Positions 23,776-37,093 of a stretch of DNA of 64,000 nt are shown here, piece by piece; within the stretch, counting starts at the first letter, position 1; each line of letters begins with the position of its first letter. Below the pieces are notes generated by a model. It searched no databases. It saw nothing but the letters and a program-made list of their open reading frames with translations, and was not told the DNA's origin. The position numbers were made by a program, and so were the translations under genes. Origin of the DNA: Glycine soja (lineage: Eukaryota; Streptophyta; Magnoliopsida; Fabales; Fabaceae). The stretch lies in assembly GCF_004193775.1 (NCBI RefSeq), contig NC_041004.1, positions 34,248,411 through 34,312,410 of the forward strand, in the 5' to 3' direction.

Positions 23776-23993
23776 TGATGATGATAAATAATTATATTAA
23801 TTATATAAAATCAATTTTTAATTGTATTTGATACACTAAAAAAGTATTTTTAAGGGGGTCATTTTTCCTTTAATCCACAATTTAAATTCTTTATAAATGC
23901 ATTACGCATTTTGTCTTATGTATCACTACACTCTTAAAATTGTATGTTTGTGTGGAATTAACTATGATAAATTTATAATTTTTTGTGAATGAT
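23776..23993. repeat. Dispersed repeat, copy 2
   Basis: Same-orientation relative of 13478-13695, about 10 kb away. It shares the internal ATGCATTAC.CATTTTGTCTTA block. Confidence 0.65.
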
Positions 23994-24017
23994 TTGTGAT
24001 TTATTTATGACTTTTTA

Positions 24018-24372
24018 GCCTACGTTGGAAAATATATTTTACTTAATTTTTAATTTTTTTACTAGCTTTTATGTTTTTAAAATGCTACTTCAATATTAGT
24101 GTTCTTTAAAACGCTAATTTAAGTAACGTTTTTTAAAACACTACTTCAAGTTTTTTTATATTTTCTTTCACTTTTATTTTTGATATATTTATTCATTTTT
24201 CTTGTTACCTTTTTAAAATAAATCATGAATTTGTTATTTTTTTTGTCATTTACACTTTTCAGTTATTTCAATAACTAATTTTATAGAATACTTCTAATTT
24301 AATAAGCTAGATTTTTAGTTTCTAACTTTTAACTACTCGTTAATTTTTCAGCTAGTTTTGTCGAACATAGTC
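24018..24372. mobile_element. MITE with GRCTATGTTYGA-type ends
   Basis: The left end GCCTACGTTGGAAAAT and right end TCGAACATAGTC are imperfect inverted repeats. TTA flanks both sides (24015-24017 and 24373-24375), suggesting a PIF/Harbinger-type 3-bp duplication. It resembles the better-defined element at 44038-44365. Confidence 0.5.
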
Positions 24373-24890
24373 TTAGTAAAATATTTATGAATTATTTGTA
24401 TTTAAGATGATAAATATGTTTTTGTGAAAATAAAAATAGAATTAATTCCTTATTGATCAAATTAGTTTGATTAATTGTTTGTAAATGCTTTTAATTGATT
24501 AAAATTAGATAATTAATGAAATTAGATGGAGATAATTATATTAAAGTCTAATTAAATTAAATTAAGTGGTAGAAAATAATTAGTGGAGTAGAATGATTTG
24601 CAAAATTAGCATAAGTTATTGAATATAGACATAAGGGACCAAAAAAGCCAAAAGCCAAAACCCTAACCTTAAGGGGCCTTATAAGGCCTAATTAAAACAT
24701 AAAGAGACCCCAACCCTAAGTGAAGGATATCGGCCCTAGAGAGAGAAAAATATCATTTACTTTTTGTTTTTTACTTTTTAATTTTCTCTTTCCTCGCATG
24801 AGTGAGTGTTAGCTCCATTTCTCTTTCATTCTCTCAAACTCTCGTATAAGTGGAGTATTGCTAAAAAAGTAATTTTTAGAATTGATATCA
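24373..24890. other. AT-rich DNA, unassigned
   Basis: Contains AACCCTAA-like pieces near 24660-24720 but no gene or clear repeat ends. It could be part of an unrecognised LTR. Confidence 0.3.
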
Positions 24891-24899
24891 ATACATACA

Positions 24900-25780
24900 G
24901 GCTCTTATTTTAAAATAATAACATCTATCTATCTTGTCTATGTGTGTTTGTGTGCGCATGCAAAGAAGGATTGAGAAAAAATATAACAAAAACAAAAGTA
25001 AACCTTTGATCCACCTAATAAGAAAAAAATAATAATTACTTGTAAGAAAAATAGAAGCAACCACCTTTCTTTCTCTTTTCAAAGCCACATTAACCTTTTA
25101 TTCTCACACGTATCCAAAGATCAGAGGGAAAACATACATTAGAAAAAAGAAACAAACAAAAAAGAGAAAGATAAAAAAAACATGAGAAGAAAATTGCACA
25201 ACATTTTAGAAGAGAATGTGAGTGATTTAAAAACAAAATCGCTTACAAAAAAAAAAAAAAAGAAGCAACCCTTTCTTTCTCTTTCCAGTGCCACATTCAT
25301 CCTTTCATTCCCACCACATGTAACCAAAGATCATAGGGAAAACATTAGGAAAATAACAAAAAAAAAAGAGAAAAAGAATAAGAAAGATAGAGATAGGGCA
25401 AAAAATAAAATCATTTGACAAACAAACTCAACAACATTTTAGAACAAAATGTGATTATGAAAAAAATAATTGCTTGAGAAAAAAAAATCTGAATCAACCA
25501 CCTTTTTTTTTCTCTTCTCAGAGCCACAATCCACCCTCTAATCTCAGAACCTGAAACCAAAGACAGTAGGAAATAGGAAATTAAACATAAAAAAAAACAA
25601 AAGAAGAGAAAGAACAACTTAGGAAAAACATTAAAAAGAAAAGAGAAAGAAGAACACAAATAAAAAATAAAGAAAAAGAAGACTTGCAAAGAGGAAAAAT
25701 AAGTTTTTATCTTGTTTGTGCAACTTTTGAAGCTAAAGAACTCATTTATAAGCACAATCGTCTTTGAACTTTCCATACAA
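24900..25780. repeat. Three diverged tandem units of about 210-230 bp
   Basis: Units recognised by AGAAGCAACC or GAATCAACCA, then a pyrimidine run, then GCCACA and CCAAAGA, start near 25051, 25261 and 25491. Polypurine tracts between them generate long but meaningless open frames. Confidence 0.75.
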
Positions 25781-26129
25781 TCATATTCGTTATTTTTGAA
25801 ATTGTAGTTATCTAAAAGCTGTTAGATAAATATACTTGAACATGATAAAAAAAATCACTAAACCACCATGAAAGAGGAAAATCATTTATATATATAGTGT
25901 TGTCTGGTAGCAAATTAAAACTAGATTGTGGTACAATAATAATGAAATATGTTTCTCAATTCATTTATTATCTTGTACCAAAAGAAAGCACAGGAGAATG
26001 TGACAAATGTTTGTTTCCAAAATTATTAACTCACAAAAGTATAGTACATTGAATATTGATATTGATGATTGATACTGATATATTGATGATGTTAATTACA
26101 ACATTTATTAATAATGGACATTAATCGTA

Positions 26130-26525
26130 AATATCATTAATATACGGTTACACATGATTGTAACTAAATTAAATACTAATGACTTTTGCAACTTTATGTT
26201 AATTGATGAAAATTTCATTATTAACCTTTACTTTGAGCGGAAATTAAAATTTTTCCAAATGCATATATATTACATCAAGTTATATAGGACTTTGAGATAG
26301 ATATTAAACAAAAAAGTTATGATAACAATTACAAAGCTGTTATCCTCTAAATATTATATCACTTTAGTAAAATATATATATAAATCTAATAACAGATTAT
26401 CTCAATGAATGAATTATTCTATATCAATATCAATATTCAATATCATGTAATAAAATTATTCTATGATTAAAATCTTACCTCGTGTAATGTTAATTGTATC
26501 CATGTAATAAAATTAAAAGTATCTT
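26130..26525. repeat. AT-rich dispersed repeat A, copy 1
   Basis: Nearly identical to 28882-29283 in the same orientation; shared text starts GTAAATATCATTAATATACG. It is followed immediately by segment B. Confidence 0.85.
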
Positions 26526-26548
26526 TAAATTTGAAGTCATTAATTGTA

Positions 26549-28880
26549 TCCAATGATTTTAGTTTTTTTTTAATTATTTATATAAAGTCATAAATTTTTC
26601 ATGACTTCAAAGTTGTAATTATTTTTATTTTTAAATTAATTTTGAACAATTTAAAGTCATTTTAATTATAATTTTATATTTTGACTTCTACTACTTTATT
26701 TTTCCGTCAAGATAACTCTCTAGTATAAGTTCATTTTTTCTCCTATCTCTTTTTCTTTTAACATACTTATTTTTAATATACTTTTCAATCAATATAAAAA
26801 AATATATTTACATAAATAATAAATGTTGTTGCCTTTCTTCTATAATTTTAGATTTTATGTTATAGTGTTTCTACTAATCTATTTTTGTCATGTCGTCATG
26901 CACGATAAATATCTGGTATAAATTTATTTTTATCGTATTTTATTTAATATTTTGTTATGTAATTTATTATTATTTGTTAAATTTAGAAATGAAAAGTAAT
27001 TTAAATGATATCAATTAATAATTTAAAAATAATTCCTTATTCATTTTATCTAATTTTTATTGGTTAAGAAAATATTAGTTAAGAATAAAATATAAAAGTC
27101 CTTGGATTATAAAAGAAATAGTCATTTTAATTATAATTATTAGTTGGATGACTTAAAAGTTGTAAATTATATAAAAAATTAATTTTAATTTTTTTAATTT
27201 TAAAAAATTAAACAACTAATCATCAAATATAAAATTATAATTATAACGACTTTAAGTCGTTGAAAATGAATTTAAAAATAAAAAAACTAATTGTAACTTT
27301 GAAGTCTGAAAAATTTGCGATTTTATATAAATAATTAAAAAAGTTAAAGTTGTTGGATTTTTTACAATTTTAATTTTTTTTAAAGCTGAATTCGTAATTT
27401 CCCTTTTAATCAAACCCCCAAAATTTCCCGTACAATGTAAAGGATTACAAAAGTCACTTTTTATTAAATGACAAAAAGAGTCACCACTTTTCTTGAGCAG
27501 CTAAGAAAGTCACCACTTAATGTCCAATAGTATTGCATACTAATTGTTTTAATGATTTTTGTCCATTACTAATAAATGTTTTTAATTAATGTCATCAATT
27601 TTCACAATATCATAATTTTATAACTGAGCATTTTTTTTTGTCACGTATCAATAATGGTTGGTATTTTATTTCATTTGTCTACAATTTTCAATATTTTGGT
27701 TATTTGGAAATCAATTTTAAACTTAAAAAATATTTTTAATTTATTTTAAAACTATAAATATCAAAAAGTTTGGAATTCATCCAGTAAAATTTCTGACTTA
27801 GACGAATTTGAACCTACGGTGACATTTTTTCAAAACTTAAATGATAAGTTAAAATATATTTTTCATCTCTATAAGTATCAAAATATTCAGACCCCATTCC
27901 TGCAAAATTTTGAGTCTTTTTTTCGCATTCGAAAAATTAAAATATGTTACTTTTTGGCTTGAATATAAGTTTGGGTATCTGAATTTACATGTTATTCTTT
28001 TCATTGATGAATATGAGAGTAGGTGATTTTCTTAGGATTAGAAGTCGTCACAAAATACAAAGAAAAAAACTCACAAATTTGTATATTCCTCTTTCCTAAT
28101 CTCCTTCTTCTCTAACTTTTTCATCTTCTTCGATAGAATATTAGAATTGATATTCGTAACATTGAGTTTTAGAGTGAAAATGTTAGATTTTTTTTCAGAA
28201 GAAAACAAAGTTCAAAAAGAAAAAGATAACAAGATAAATAATATGATGTTATTTTTTATTCTTTAATTAATATTTTAAAGTTACTTATTAGCATCATCAA
28301 AAAGTAATTAATCAGTTGTAATTTATGTTGTATTTATATTTGGAGAAACTACCTATTTAACCGAAAGAATCCATATTCAATTAGTTTCTTAAACCAACGC
28401 CAATCACCCAATGAAATTAATCTATAACCAAAATGAGTTAGGAAATACTATAATCTTTGTTTGACCTAGGGAAAGGGTTGCCCCAAAAAGTCATTGAGAT
28501 GCAACACGAGGCAAAGAGCAAAGCAGGCATTATTTTATTTTGTTTGGTGCAAGTGTGAGTGGGAGATTAAGCTGTCAGCACACGTGCCATGGCAGTGAGT
28601 TGGTGCATCGTTTCTCATTAACAACAACGTAGCGCACGAATTGCGGCGTTTGACCACCCATCCCCACCACGCGCTCCAGTTTCACGTTCCACAGATGGAG
28701 CCACGTGGACATTCCTGCAGGGTTTCAGAAACTTGCACTCGTTTACACGGGCTGATTATTACACGCGCCTTGGCCTCGCGCGTGACTGTGAGAAATGGAT
28801 GCATCAGTCTAAAATCTAAATCCTCTCTGTCTCTCTCCTCCGCATTGGACGGCTCAAGCCTCGGTCTAGTTCCCACGACG
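26549..28880. repeat. Segmental duplication B, copy 1 (about 2.33 kb)
   Basis: Starts TCCAATGATTTTAG and ends at CCCACGACG. It is collinear with 30398-32726 over its whole length with small indels. The last 350 bp are GC-richer and promoter-like: two CACGTG cores (28581-28586, 28702-28707), CGCG motifs, and a TC-rich leader just before ATTGGACGGCTC. No ORF of a known family is present. Confidence 0.9.
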
Positions 28881-28881
28881 G

Positions 28882-29283
28882 TAAATATCATTAATATACG
28901 ATTACACGTGATTGTAACTAAATTAAATACTAATGACTTTTGCAACTTTACGTTAATTGATGAAAATTTCATTATTAACCTTTACTTTGAGCGGAAATTA
29001 AAATTTTTCCAAATGCATATATATTACATCAAGTTATATAGGATTTTAAGATAGATATTAAACAAAAACTTATGATAACAATTACAAAGCTGTTGTCCTC
29101 TAAATATTATATCACTTTAGTAAAATATATATGTAAATCTAATAACAGATTATCTCAATGAATGAATTATTCTATATCAATATCAATATCATGTAATAAA
29201 ATTATTCTATGATTAAAATGTTACCTCGTGTAATGTTAATTGTATCAATGTAATAAAATTAAAAGTATCTTTAAATTTGAAAT
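28882..29283. repeat. AT-rich dispersed repeat A, copy 2
   Basis: Direct copy of 26130-26525, joined to the end of segment B at CACGACG|GTAAATATC. Sequence continues to the right into the longer R family. Confidence 0.85.
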
Positions 29284-30397
29284 CAATTTCCAAAATAATA
29301 AATATATTGATATAGTGAAAAATAAAAAACATCTTATGCTAATAATTTCCTGTCATAATATTTAATTTTGAAAATTAATTTCTGGAAAAACATCCTATAT
29401 TGAATTTTGATTTTCTAGTATGAATATCTGTTATCAAATTAAAAATATCACGAAATTGATAACGTTAATTAAAAAACTTAATGGTAATGAATAAATATCA
29501 TAAGAATGATATTAATTGATGACTTTCGCAACTTTAACCCATTTAATAAAAAATGATATTTTTAACCCTTTATGAATCCATACATCTCGACGGAAAAAGA
29601 ATCAAAAATTGATGAATATATCTTTCAAAATACACTAAAAGGAAATGAAAAATAGAAACTTTAAGCAGGCAAATTTTCTAGACAAATCTTTAAGTGTAAA
29701 AGATATTGAAAATCGATTTCTGGGAAAACATCGTATGTATCTTATGTTGAATTTTGATTTTCTAGTATGAATGTCCGTTATCAAATTTAAAATATCACTA
29801 ATTTGATAACCTTATTTTAAAAAATAATAGTAATAGACAAAAATCATAAAAATCATTAATATACAATAGTAATGGACATTAATTAAGTCAAAAATAAAAA
29901 GACGTTAATGGATCACTTTTGTAAGTTGTAACTTTCAACCATTTAATAAAAAAAGAACATTTTTAACCCGTTACTTTGAGTGATATTTTTTTAGACGCTA
30001 TCATGGGTAAACGAATATTATCTTTTATACTCAAAGTAATATACATTAAAAAAAAAACTTTCCGCACAAAGTAATGGGTTAAAAAGGTATGTTTTTTTTA
30101 AGGAAAAAAAGTATGCTTTTTTAAATGGCTGGAAGTTACGAAAGTCATCAATTAATGTCCATTAGTATTGTATATTAATTATTTTTAAGATTTTTTTTTC
30201 ATTACTATTAAATTTTTTTAATCTTTTAGACTTGAAGTAATATACCTAAAAAAAAAGGAGTAATTCTATTTGGAATTTACTAAATGAGAGTATTTTTTGA
30301 ATTAATCCTCCAATGAGATTAAGTCATAGGAATTTTTAAGTATGAATTCATAAAAAAATTCACGGCTTTGATTTTTTAATAGTGAAGTTCAAAAAAA
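29284..30397. repeat. R-family AT-rich repeats
   Basis: Diverged units of about 300-400 bp recur around 29300-29565 and 29690-29965, each with ATGGACATTAATTGATGA-like and CATTTTTAACCCGTTACTTT-like blocks. Related units are at 33360-34030 and 44380-44640. There is no coding potential. Confidence 0.65.
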
Positions 30398-32726
30398 TCC
30401 AATGATTTTAGTTTTTTTTAATTATTTATATAAAGTCATAAATTTTTCATGACTTCAAAGTTGTAATTATTTTTATTTTTAAATTAATTTTGAACAATTT
30501 AAAGTCATTTTAATTATAATTTTATATTTTGACTTCTACTACTTTATTTTTCCGTCAAGATAACTCTCTAGTATAAGTTCATTTTTTCTCCTATCTTTTT
30601 TTCTTTTAACATACTTATTTTTAATATACTTTTCAATCAATATAAAAAAATGTATTTGCATAAATAATAAATGTTGTTGCCTTTCTTCTATAATTTTAGA
30701 TTTTATGTTATAGTGTTTCTATTAATCTATTTTTGTCATGTCATCATGCACGATAAATATCTGGTATAAAATTATTTTTCTCGTATTTTATTTAATATTT
30801 TGTTATGTAATTTTTTATTATTTGTTAAATTTAGAAATAAAAAGTAATTTAAATGATATCAATTAATAATTTAAAAATAATTCCTTATTCATTTTATCTA
30901 ATTTTTATTGGTTAAGAAAAAACTAGTTAAGAATAAAATATAAAAGTCCTTGGATTATAAAAGAAATAGTCATTTTAATTATAATTATTAGTTGGATGAC
31001 TTAAAATTTTTAAATTATATAAAAAATAAATTTTATTTTTTTTAATTTTAAAAAATTAAACAACTAATTATCAAATATAAAATTATAATTATAACGACTT
31101 TAAGTCGTCGAAAATGAATTTAAAAATAAAAAAAAATTAATTGTAACTTTGAAGTCTGAAAAATTTTCGATTTTATATAAATAATTAAAAAAGTTAAAGT
31201 TGTTGGATTTTTTACAATTTTAATTTTTTTTAAGCTGAATTCGTAATTTCTTTTTACCCCTTTTAATCAAACCCCCAAAATTTCCCGTCGAATGTAAAGG
31301 ATTACAAAAGTCACTTTTTATTAAATGACAAAAAAAGTCACCACTTTTCTTGAGCAGCTAAGAAAGTCACCCCTTAATGTCCAATAGTATTGCATACTAA
31401 TTGTTTTAATGATTTTTGTCCATTACTAATAAATGTTTTTAATTAATGTCATCAATTTTCACAATATCATAATTTTATAAATGAGCATTTTTTTGTCACC
31501 TATCAATAATGGTTGGTATTTATTTCATTTGTTTATAATTTTCAATATTTTGGTTATTAATATTTTTAATTTATTTTAAGCTAAGATATGTTTTTTGTCA
31601 CTATAAATATTGAAAAGTTTGAAATTCATCCTGTAAAATTTCCGACTTAGATAAATCTGATCCTATGTGACATTTTTTCAAAACTTAAATGATAAATTAA
31701 AATATATTTTTTGTCCCTATAAATATCAAAATATTCAGAACCCATCCTGTGCAAAATTTTGAGTCTTTTTTTCGTTCTCGAAAAATTGAAATATATTACT
31801 TTTTGGCTTGAACATAGGTTTGGGTATCTGAATTCACATGTCATTTTTTTCATTATGTGAGTAGGTGATTTTCTTAGGGTTAAAAGTCGCCACAAAATAC
31901 AAAGAAAAAAATTCACAAATTCGTATATTCTTCTTCCCTAACTTTTTTCATCTTCTCTATCTAACGGACAAACCCTCAAAGAAAGGTGAATTCGAAAGCC
32001 AAGTCGTTAAATTTGTTAGCGACATTTGATTATGATAAAACATTAGAATTGATATTCATAATAGAATAAAGTGGTGTTATTTTTTATTTTTTAATTAATA
32101 TTTTAAAGTTACTTATTAGCATCATAAAAAGTAATTAAACAATTGTAATTTATGTTGTATTTATATTTGGAGAAACTATCTATTTAACCGAAAGAATCCA
32201 TATTCAATGAAAAAATTTCTTAAACGAGAGCGAATCACCAAATGAAATTAATCTATGACTAAAATGAGTTAGGAAATACTATAATCTTTGTTTGACCTAG
32301 GGAAAGGGTTGCCCCAAAAAAAGGTTGCCCCAAAAAGTCATTGAGATGCAACACGAGGCAAAGAGCAAAGCAGGCATTATTTTATTTTGTGTGTGCAAGT
32401 GTGAGTGGGAGATTAAGCTGTCATCACACGTGCCATGGCAGTGAGTCGATGCATCGTTTCTCATTAACAACAACGTAGCGCACGAATGGCGGGGTTTCAT
32501 CACCCATCCCCACCACGCGCTCCAGTTTCACGTTCCACAGATGGAGCCACGTGGACATTCCTGCAGGGTTTCTGAAACTTGCACTCGTTTACACGGGCTG
32601 ATTATTACACGCGCCATGGCCTCGCGCGTGACCTTGAGAAATGGATGCATCAGTCTAAAATCTAAATCTTCTCTGTCTCTCTCCTCCGTATTGGACGGCT
32701 CAGGCCTCGGTCTGGTTCCCACGACC
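30398..32726. repeat. Segmental duplication B, copy 2
   Basis: Direct partner of 26549-28880. G-box cores lie at 32427-32432 and 32548-32553. A short duplication of GGTTGCCCCAAAAA is unique to this copy (about 32307-32335). Beyond 32726 the sequence departs from copy 1 and continues as TTTTTAGTGGGCCCACATTC. Confidence 0.9.
32400..32726. promoter_or_regulatory. G-box-rich promoter-like block (copy 2; copy 1 at 28560-28880)
   Basis: Two CACGTG cores, CGCGCGTGAC and TCTCTGTCTCTCTCC lie in an island clearly richer in G and C than its surroundings. Such clusters are typical of ABA- or light-responsive plant promoters. No coding region follows, so the promoter role is inference from motif density only. 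Confidence 0.4.
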
Positions 32727-32729
32727 GTA

Positions 32730-34150
32730 TTTTTAGTGGGCCCACATTCGAATTCCTTTAACATTTAAAAAAGAAAAAAAATGTTTAAATACTGAACCTG
32801 TATTTGGACAAAAAATAATAGATATCAATTTTTCAAAGATAAAAAAAAACTCAAAATTTTACATTTTAAATATTTCAATATTTATAAAAATAAAAAATAT
32901 ATTTTAATCCATAGTTTTTATTCAAACTTAACTCAAAAAAATAACACATTTTAATTAAAAAAACAAATTTTAACCTTTATTTTATTACCTGCATGAATAC
33001 CATTAACCTTAAACGAGTTAATAATTTAATCATAATAATAAGTTAAAATAGAGTAATTCATTCATTGAGATAAGCATCATTTGGCATCAAATTTCCTAAT
33101 TAGATTTATATATATTTTACTAAAGTGAGATAATATTTAGAGGACGACAACTTTGTAATTACTTTTATAACTTTATATTTAATATCTATCTCAAAATCCT
33201 TTAAAATTTAATATAATATGCATTTGGAAAAAATTTCTTTGTCAACGTAAAGCTTAATAATGTAATTTGGATTAATTCGCATAAAATTGGAAAAATCATT
33301 AATAATAATTTAGTTGCGAATTTTCTTACACGCGTATTAATTTAAGTATAAAAGATAAAATATCACTAAATTGATAACATTAATTAAAGAAAATTAATAG
33401 TAATGAACAGAACTCACAAAAATCATTAATATACAATAATAATGGACATTAATTGATGCCTTTGCAACTTTCAGCTATTGAATAAAAGAATACATTTATA
33501 ACCCTTTCTCCTGAGCTGGAAAATTTTCCAGAAGTATATTATTTTAAGTATAAAAGATATTGGAAATTGATTTCCAGCAAAATATATATATCCTATATTG
33601 ATTTTGAATTTTCTAATACGAATGCCAGTTATCAAATTTAAAATATCACTAAATTGATGACATTAATTAAAAATTTAATAGTAATGGGAAAAAATCATAA
33701 AAATTATTATATATCATAGTAATGGACACTAATTGATGATTTTCACAGCTTTCAACCATTTAATAAAAAATGAAATTATTAGCCGTTTACTTTGATCGAT
33801 TTTTTTTAAAAAAACTATATTAATATAAGTATAAAATATTTAAAATATTACTAAATTTGCGATGTTAATTAAGAATTTTAATAGTAATGGAGAAAAATCA
33901 TAAATGACATTAATATACTATTACACTTTTTTGAAAAGGGAAATATACTATTACACTTGATTCCAACTAAATTAAATGCCATTAACTTTTACAACTTTAT
34001 GTCAATTAATAAAAATTACATTATTAACCTTTACATTATAAAGCATTTTGAGAGAGATATATCTAAATACTATCGAATAGAAGAGAAGTATTTGGAAAAA
34101 CAAAAAATGTTCCTATCTAATGCTACGACACATGGCAATTTTGCAGGTTT
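32730..34150. repeat. AT-rich A/R-family repeats, partly inverted
   Basis: 33040-33210 is an inverted copy of part of repeat A (TTTTACTAAAGTGAGATAAT and TTTAGAGGACGACAACTTTG). 33360-33495, 33540-33790 and 33825-34030 are R-family units in direct orientation. No gene is seen. Confidence 0.6.
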
Positions 34151-34266
34151 TTGGTCATTTTGCCCATGCTTAATTTGTTGACACGTGACAGCGAGATTTT
34201 TCCTCTTTCTTCATCTCTGTAGGAGGGTTCCAGAAGCGTGTTCTTTCTTCTCCAAAACCGAAACAA

Positions 34267-34653
34267 AACTTCTCTCTCTAAAAAATGCAGTTTCAACTTT
34301 CTCTCTCATCACTTCGCTAGAATCTCGCCACCTCTATCGTTGGAAAGGTGAGACTCGGAGCTCGTAAGTCGTGACGCCGACTCGAGATTACTACTCTGTT
34401 CTTTTTTGTTTTGTTTTTTATTATCAAAGTGGTGAACCCTTTGCATTGTTAAATTATGTGGAACTTCTCTCTCTAAAAAATGCAATTTCAACTTTCTCTC
34501 TCATCGCTTTGCCAAAATCTCGCCACCTCCATCGCCAGAAAAGTGAGACTTGGAGCTCGCAAGTTGTGACACCGACTCGAGGCTACTACTCTGTTCTTTT
34601 TTGTTTTGTTTTTCATTATCAAAGTGGTGAACCTTTTGCATTGTTAAATTATC
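34267..34653. repeat. Tandem duplication, 2 x about 193 bp
   Basis: AACTTCTCTCTCTAAAAAAT opens both units (about 34267 and 34461), and both contain TCTCGCCACCTC, GTGAGACT.GGAGCTCG and TCAAAGTGGTGAACC. The content looks like the 5' leader of a gene, possibly the parent of the Rab5 relic downstream. Confidence 0.85.
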
Positions 34654-34966
34654 TGGACTTCAAACTGTCAAATTTTATAAAGGTTTTGTTAACTGGAAGA
34701 ATTTTGATTTTGTAAGAGTTTACACTGGAGAAAAAAAATGTGGTTCATAGGGTGGAGTTGGTTATCAACGATTCAGCGTGCCTCATGTTTTGTCCTCCCA
34801 TCTGATGAATGCTACTATGACTAAAGTTAGGTGATTTGTTGTTTTATTGGTAGTTTGATTTTGAAATGCCTTCTAACTCCTTTTGGTTCATACATTGAAC
34901 CTGCCTTTACCTGGCAAAATCAGGTTTTCATTCTTCATTCCAATATTACTTCATTTCATTGCATAC

Positions 34967-34997
<31 letters not shown>

Positions 34998-35180
34998 TAC
35001 GATATTCTATATATTTGTAATTGGTAGGTAGATTATATTTGTAATTGGTAGGTAGATCACCATGACATCAATACTCATCGCCGATCTTTCTCAGCCTCCA
35101 CCACCACATTTACCTGGCAAAATCAGGTTTTCATTTTTCATTCCAACATTACTTCATTTCATTGCATGCTCCTTTTATTA

Positions 35181-35226
<46 letters not shown>

Positions 35227-35940
35227 GTAACACTGATCCTTTTTTCTTCGTCATTTTGTTGGTTTTGTTGTTCCAAGTTAAAGCAGTTTTCTCTGCTCCG
35301 TGGTTTTGCAACATCACCCGCAAGGAAGTATCCAACATACTAACATTGACTCATATTTCTACACAACAAAAGTTTGTAACTTTCAAACTTCATAGGTACT
35401 TGAGATTCAACATTTTTACCCCTAAAGCTTCTATTTTTTTGCAACGAGCAAAGAAAAAAAAAACTGAAATAGAAAAATTTTATTATTCCGCAAGGAAGAA
35501 AAAATTCCATAACTACAGACCAACAATTTCCACAACATTTTCACGTTTTTATCATGGGTGTGTGTTGAGTTCAGCTAATTTATGTTGATTCGGCTGTGAA
35601 ATTAGTCGATCAGTAATGGGGTTATGTTGTTTCAAATTAATTTTTGTTAAAAACTATTATAGAGAAGGTGAGGAATTCAGATTGGTCACAACCTGATTTA
35701 ATCATGGAGGTTATGATGGTAGTGATTAGGAAGTGTTGGTTGTTATTAGCTTTGAATGATGCCTAAATAGTGGTGTGTGGTGGGGGAGATGGTATTTTTC
35801 CTCTATTTGTAGTTGTGTGTTGATGATTTTGGGTTTTGACTTGTGAGAGTTGTTGTTTTGTGCCTGATGAGTCTTGAACTTATGGAAACATGGAGATTGT
35901 GTTGCTGAATTTATGACTTTATGTTGTCTTTTATGGTGAC
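34654..35940. other. Intron-like DNA upstream of the Rab5 relic
   Basis: Holds an ACT microsatellite (about 34965-34992), an ATT microsatellite (about 35176-35226) and a duplicated block (34905-34968 and 35110-35166, each with TTTACCTGGCAAAATCAGG). No coding exon was recognised. Confidence 0.5.
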
Positions 35941-35941
35941 A

Positions 35942-36128
35942 GGAATCAACAATAGGGGCAGCGTTCTTTTCATAGGCACTGGCAGTAAATGGCGCGATAG
36001 TAAAGTTTGAGATTTGGGACACATCAGGACAAGAGAGGTAACATAGCTTGGCTCCGATGTATTACAAAGGTGTTGCTACTGCTATCATTGTGCTGCTGAT
36101 ATCATTGTCTATGACATCACTAACTCGG
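35942..36128 (+). pseudogene. Relic exon of a Rab5/RABF-type small GTPase
   Basis: Rab5 GTPases direct endosomal traffic. After a GACAG acceptor the frame reads ESTIGAAFFS, stop, ALAVNGAIVKFEIWDTSGQE (the switch I effector region and the WDTAGQE G3 motif, with Ala changed to Ser), then R, stop, HSLAPMYYKGVATAIIV, followed by a short internal duplication that shifts the frame before a GT donor. Two stops plus the frameshift make it non-functional. The first exon with the P-loop and the NKxD exon were not found. Splice-like borders indicate a genomic duplicate. Confidence 0.85.
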
Positions 36129-36872
36129 TATGATATCTTTGCATTTGGATATTGCTGAATACCTATTTAAATGGACAATATTTGGTGTACAAATGACCAT
36201 AGTAGTCAATAGTTTGCTATAGTTAAGTGGAGCTTCCCTAAACCACTATAAGATTCGAATGGTTGAGCATTTTTTCAATAGCAGCCACTGTATTTGTAGT
36301 AATGGCTTTTCACATGCTGTAGCGGTGCTACGATTATATCGGCTTTAAAAAACAAATTTTGCCCCTGAAACATTGTTGTTTGAGTTTTTTTTGAGGGGTA
36401 AAATATTCTACAAAAAAGTTAACTTTGTTTTGACCTCTACTCCTTCACACTTTACAGGACTTTTTTTTGTGTGTGTGGGTGTGTTCTATTCTTCTTTCTC
36501 AAACGTTGACTCATATTTCTAGACAACAACAAAGATTTGTAACTTTCAATATTCATGGGGACTTGGGATTCAACATTTTTACCCCTGAAGTTTCAATTTT
36601 TTGGCAATGAGCCGAGAAAAAAAAATGTGAAATAGATTCATGGATACTTGAGATCCAAAGATTTTACCCCTAAATCTCAATTTTTTTAAAAGCAAGCTCA
36701 AAAAAGAAATTGTTGCTTTGTTCAATGGGGCAAAAATAATAAGTTTTGAACAAACACATGTCCTCTTTATACTCTCTCTTAATTTGTGTTATTTTGTTGT
36801 TTTCTTCTTCTTCTTCTTCTTCTTCTTCTTCTTCTTCTTCTTCTTCTTCTTCTTCTTCTTCTTCTTCTTCTT

Positions 36873-36903
<31 letters not shown>

Positions 36904-37025
36904 TTATTATTATTATTATGCTAATGTAGGCATGCATGTTAGCTTCCTTAAAAAAAGAAGTTTTGAACAAGTGCATATCTTTTTTCCACTCTCTCTTAAT
37001 TTGTGTTATTTTTGGGTTTTTTTTA

Positions 37026-37093
<68 letters not shown>

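Noticed and set aside
25139..25776. Phe/Leu-rich open frames on the minus strand
   Set aside because: Generated by polypurine tracts of the tandem repeat at 24.9-25.8 kb; no family similarity.
28641..29054. 137-codon open frame across the end of segment B (and the shorter frame at 32541-32768)
   Set aside because: It crosses the B/A junction, and the partner copy at 32.5 kb encodes a different C-terminus. The region looks like promoter and leader DNA.
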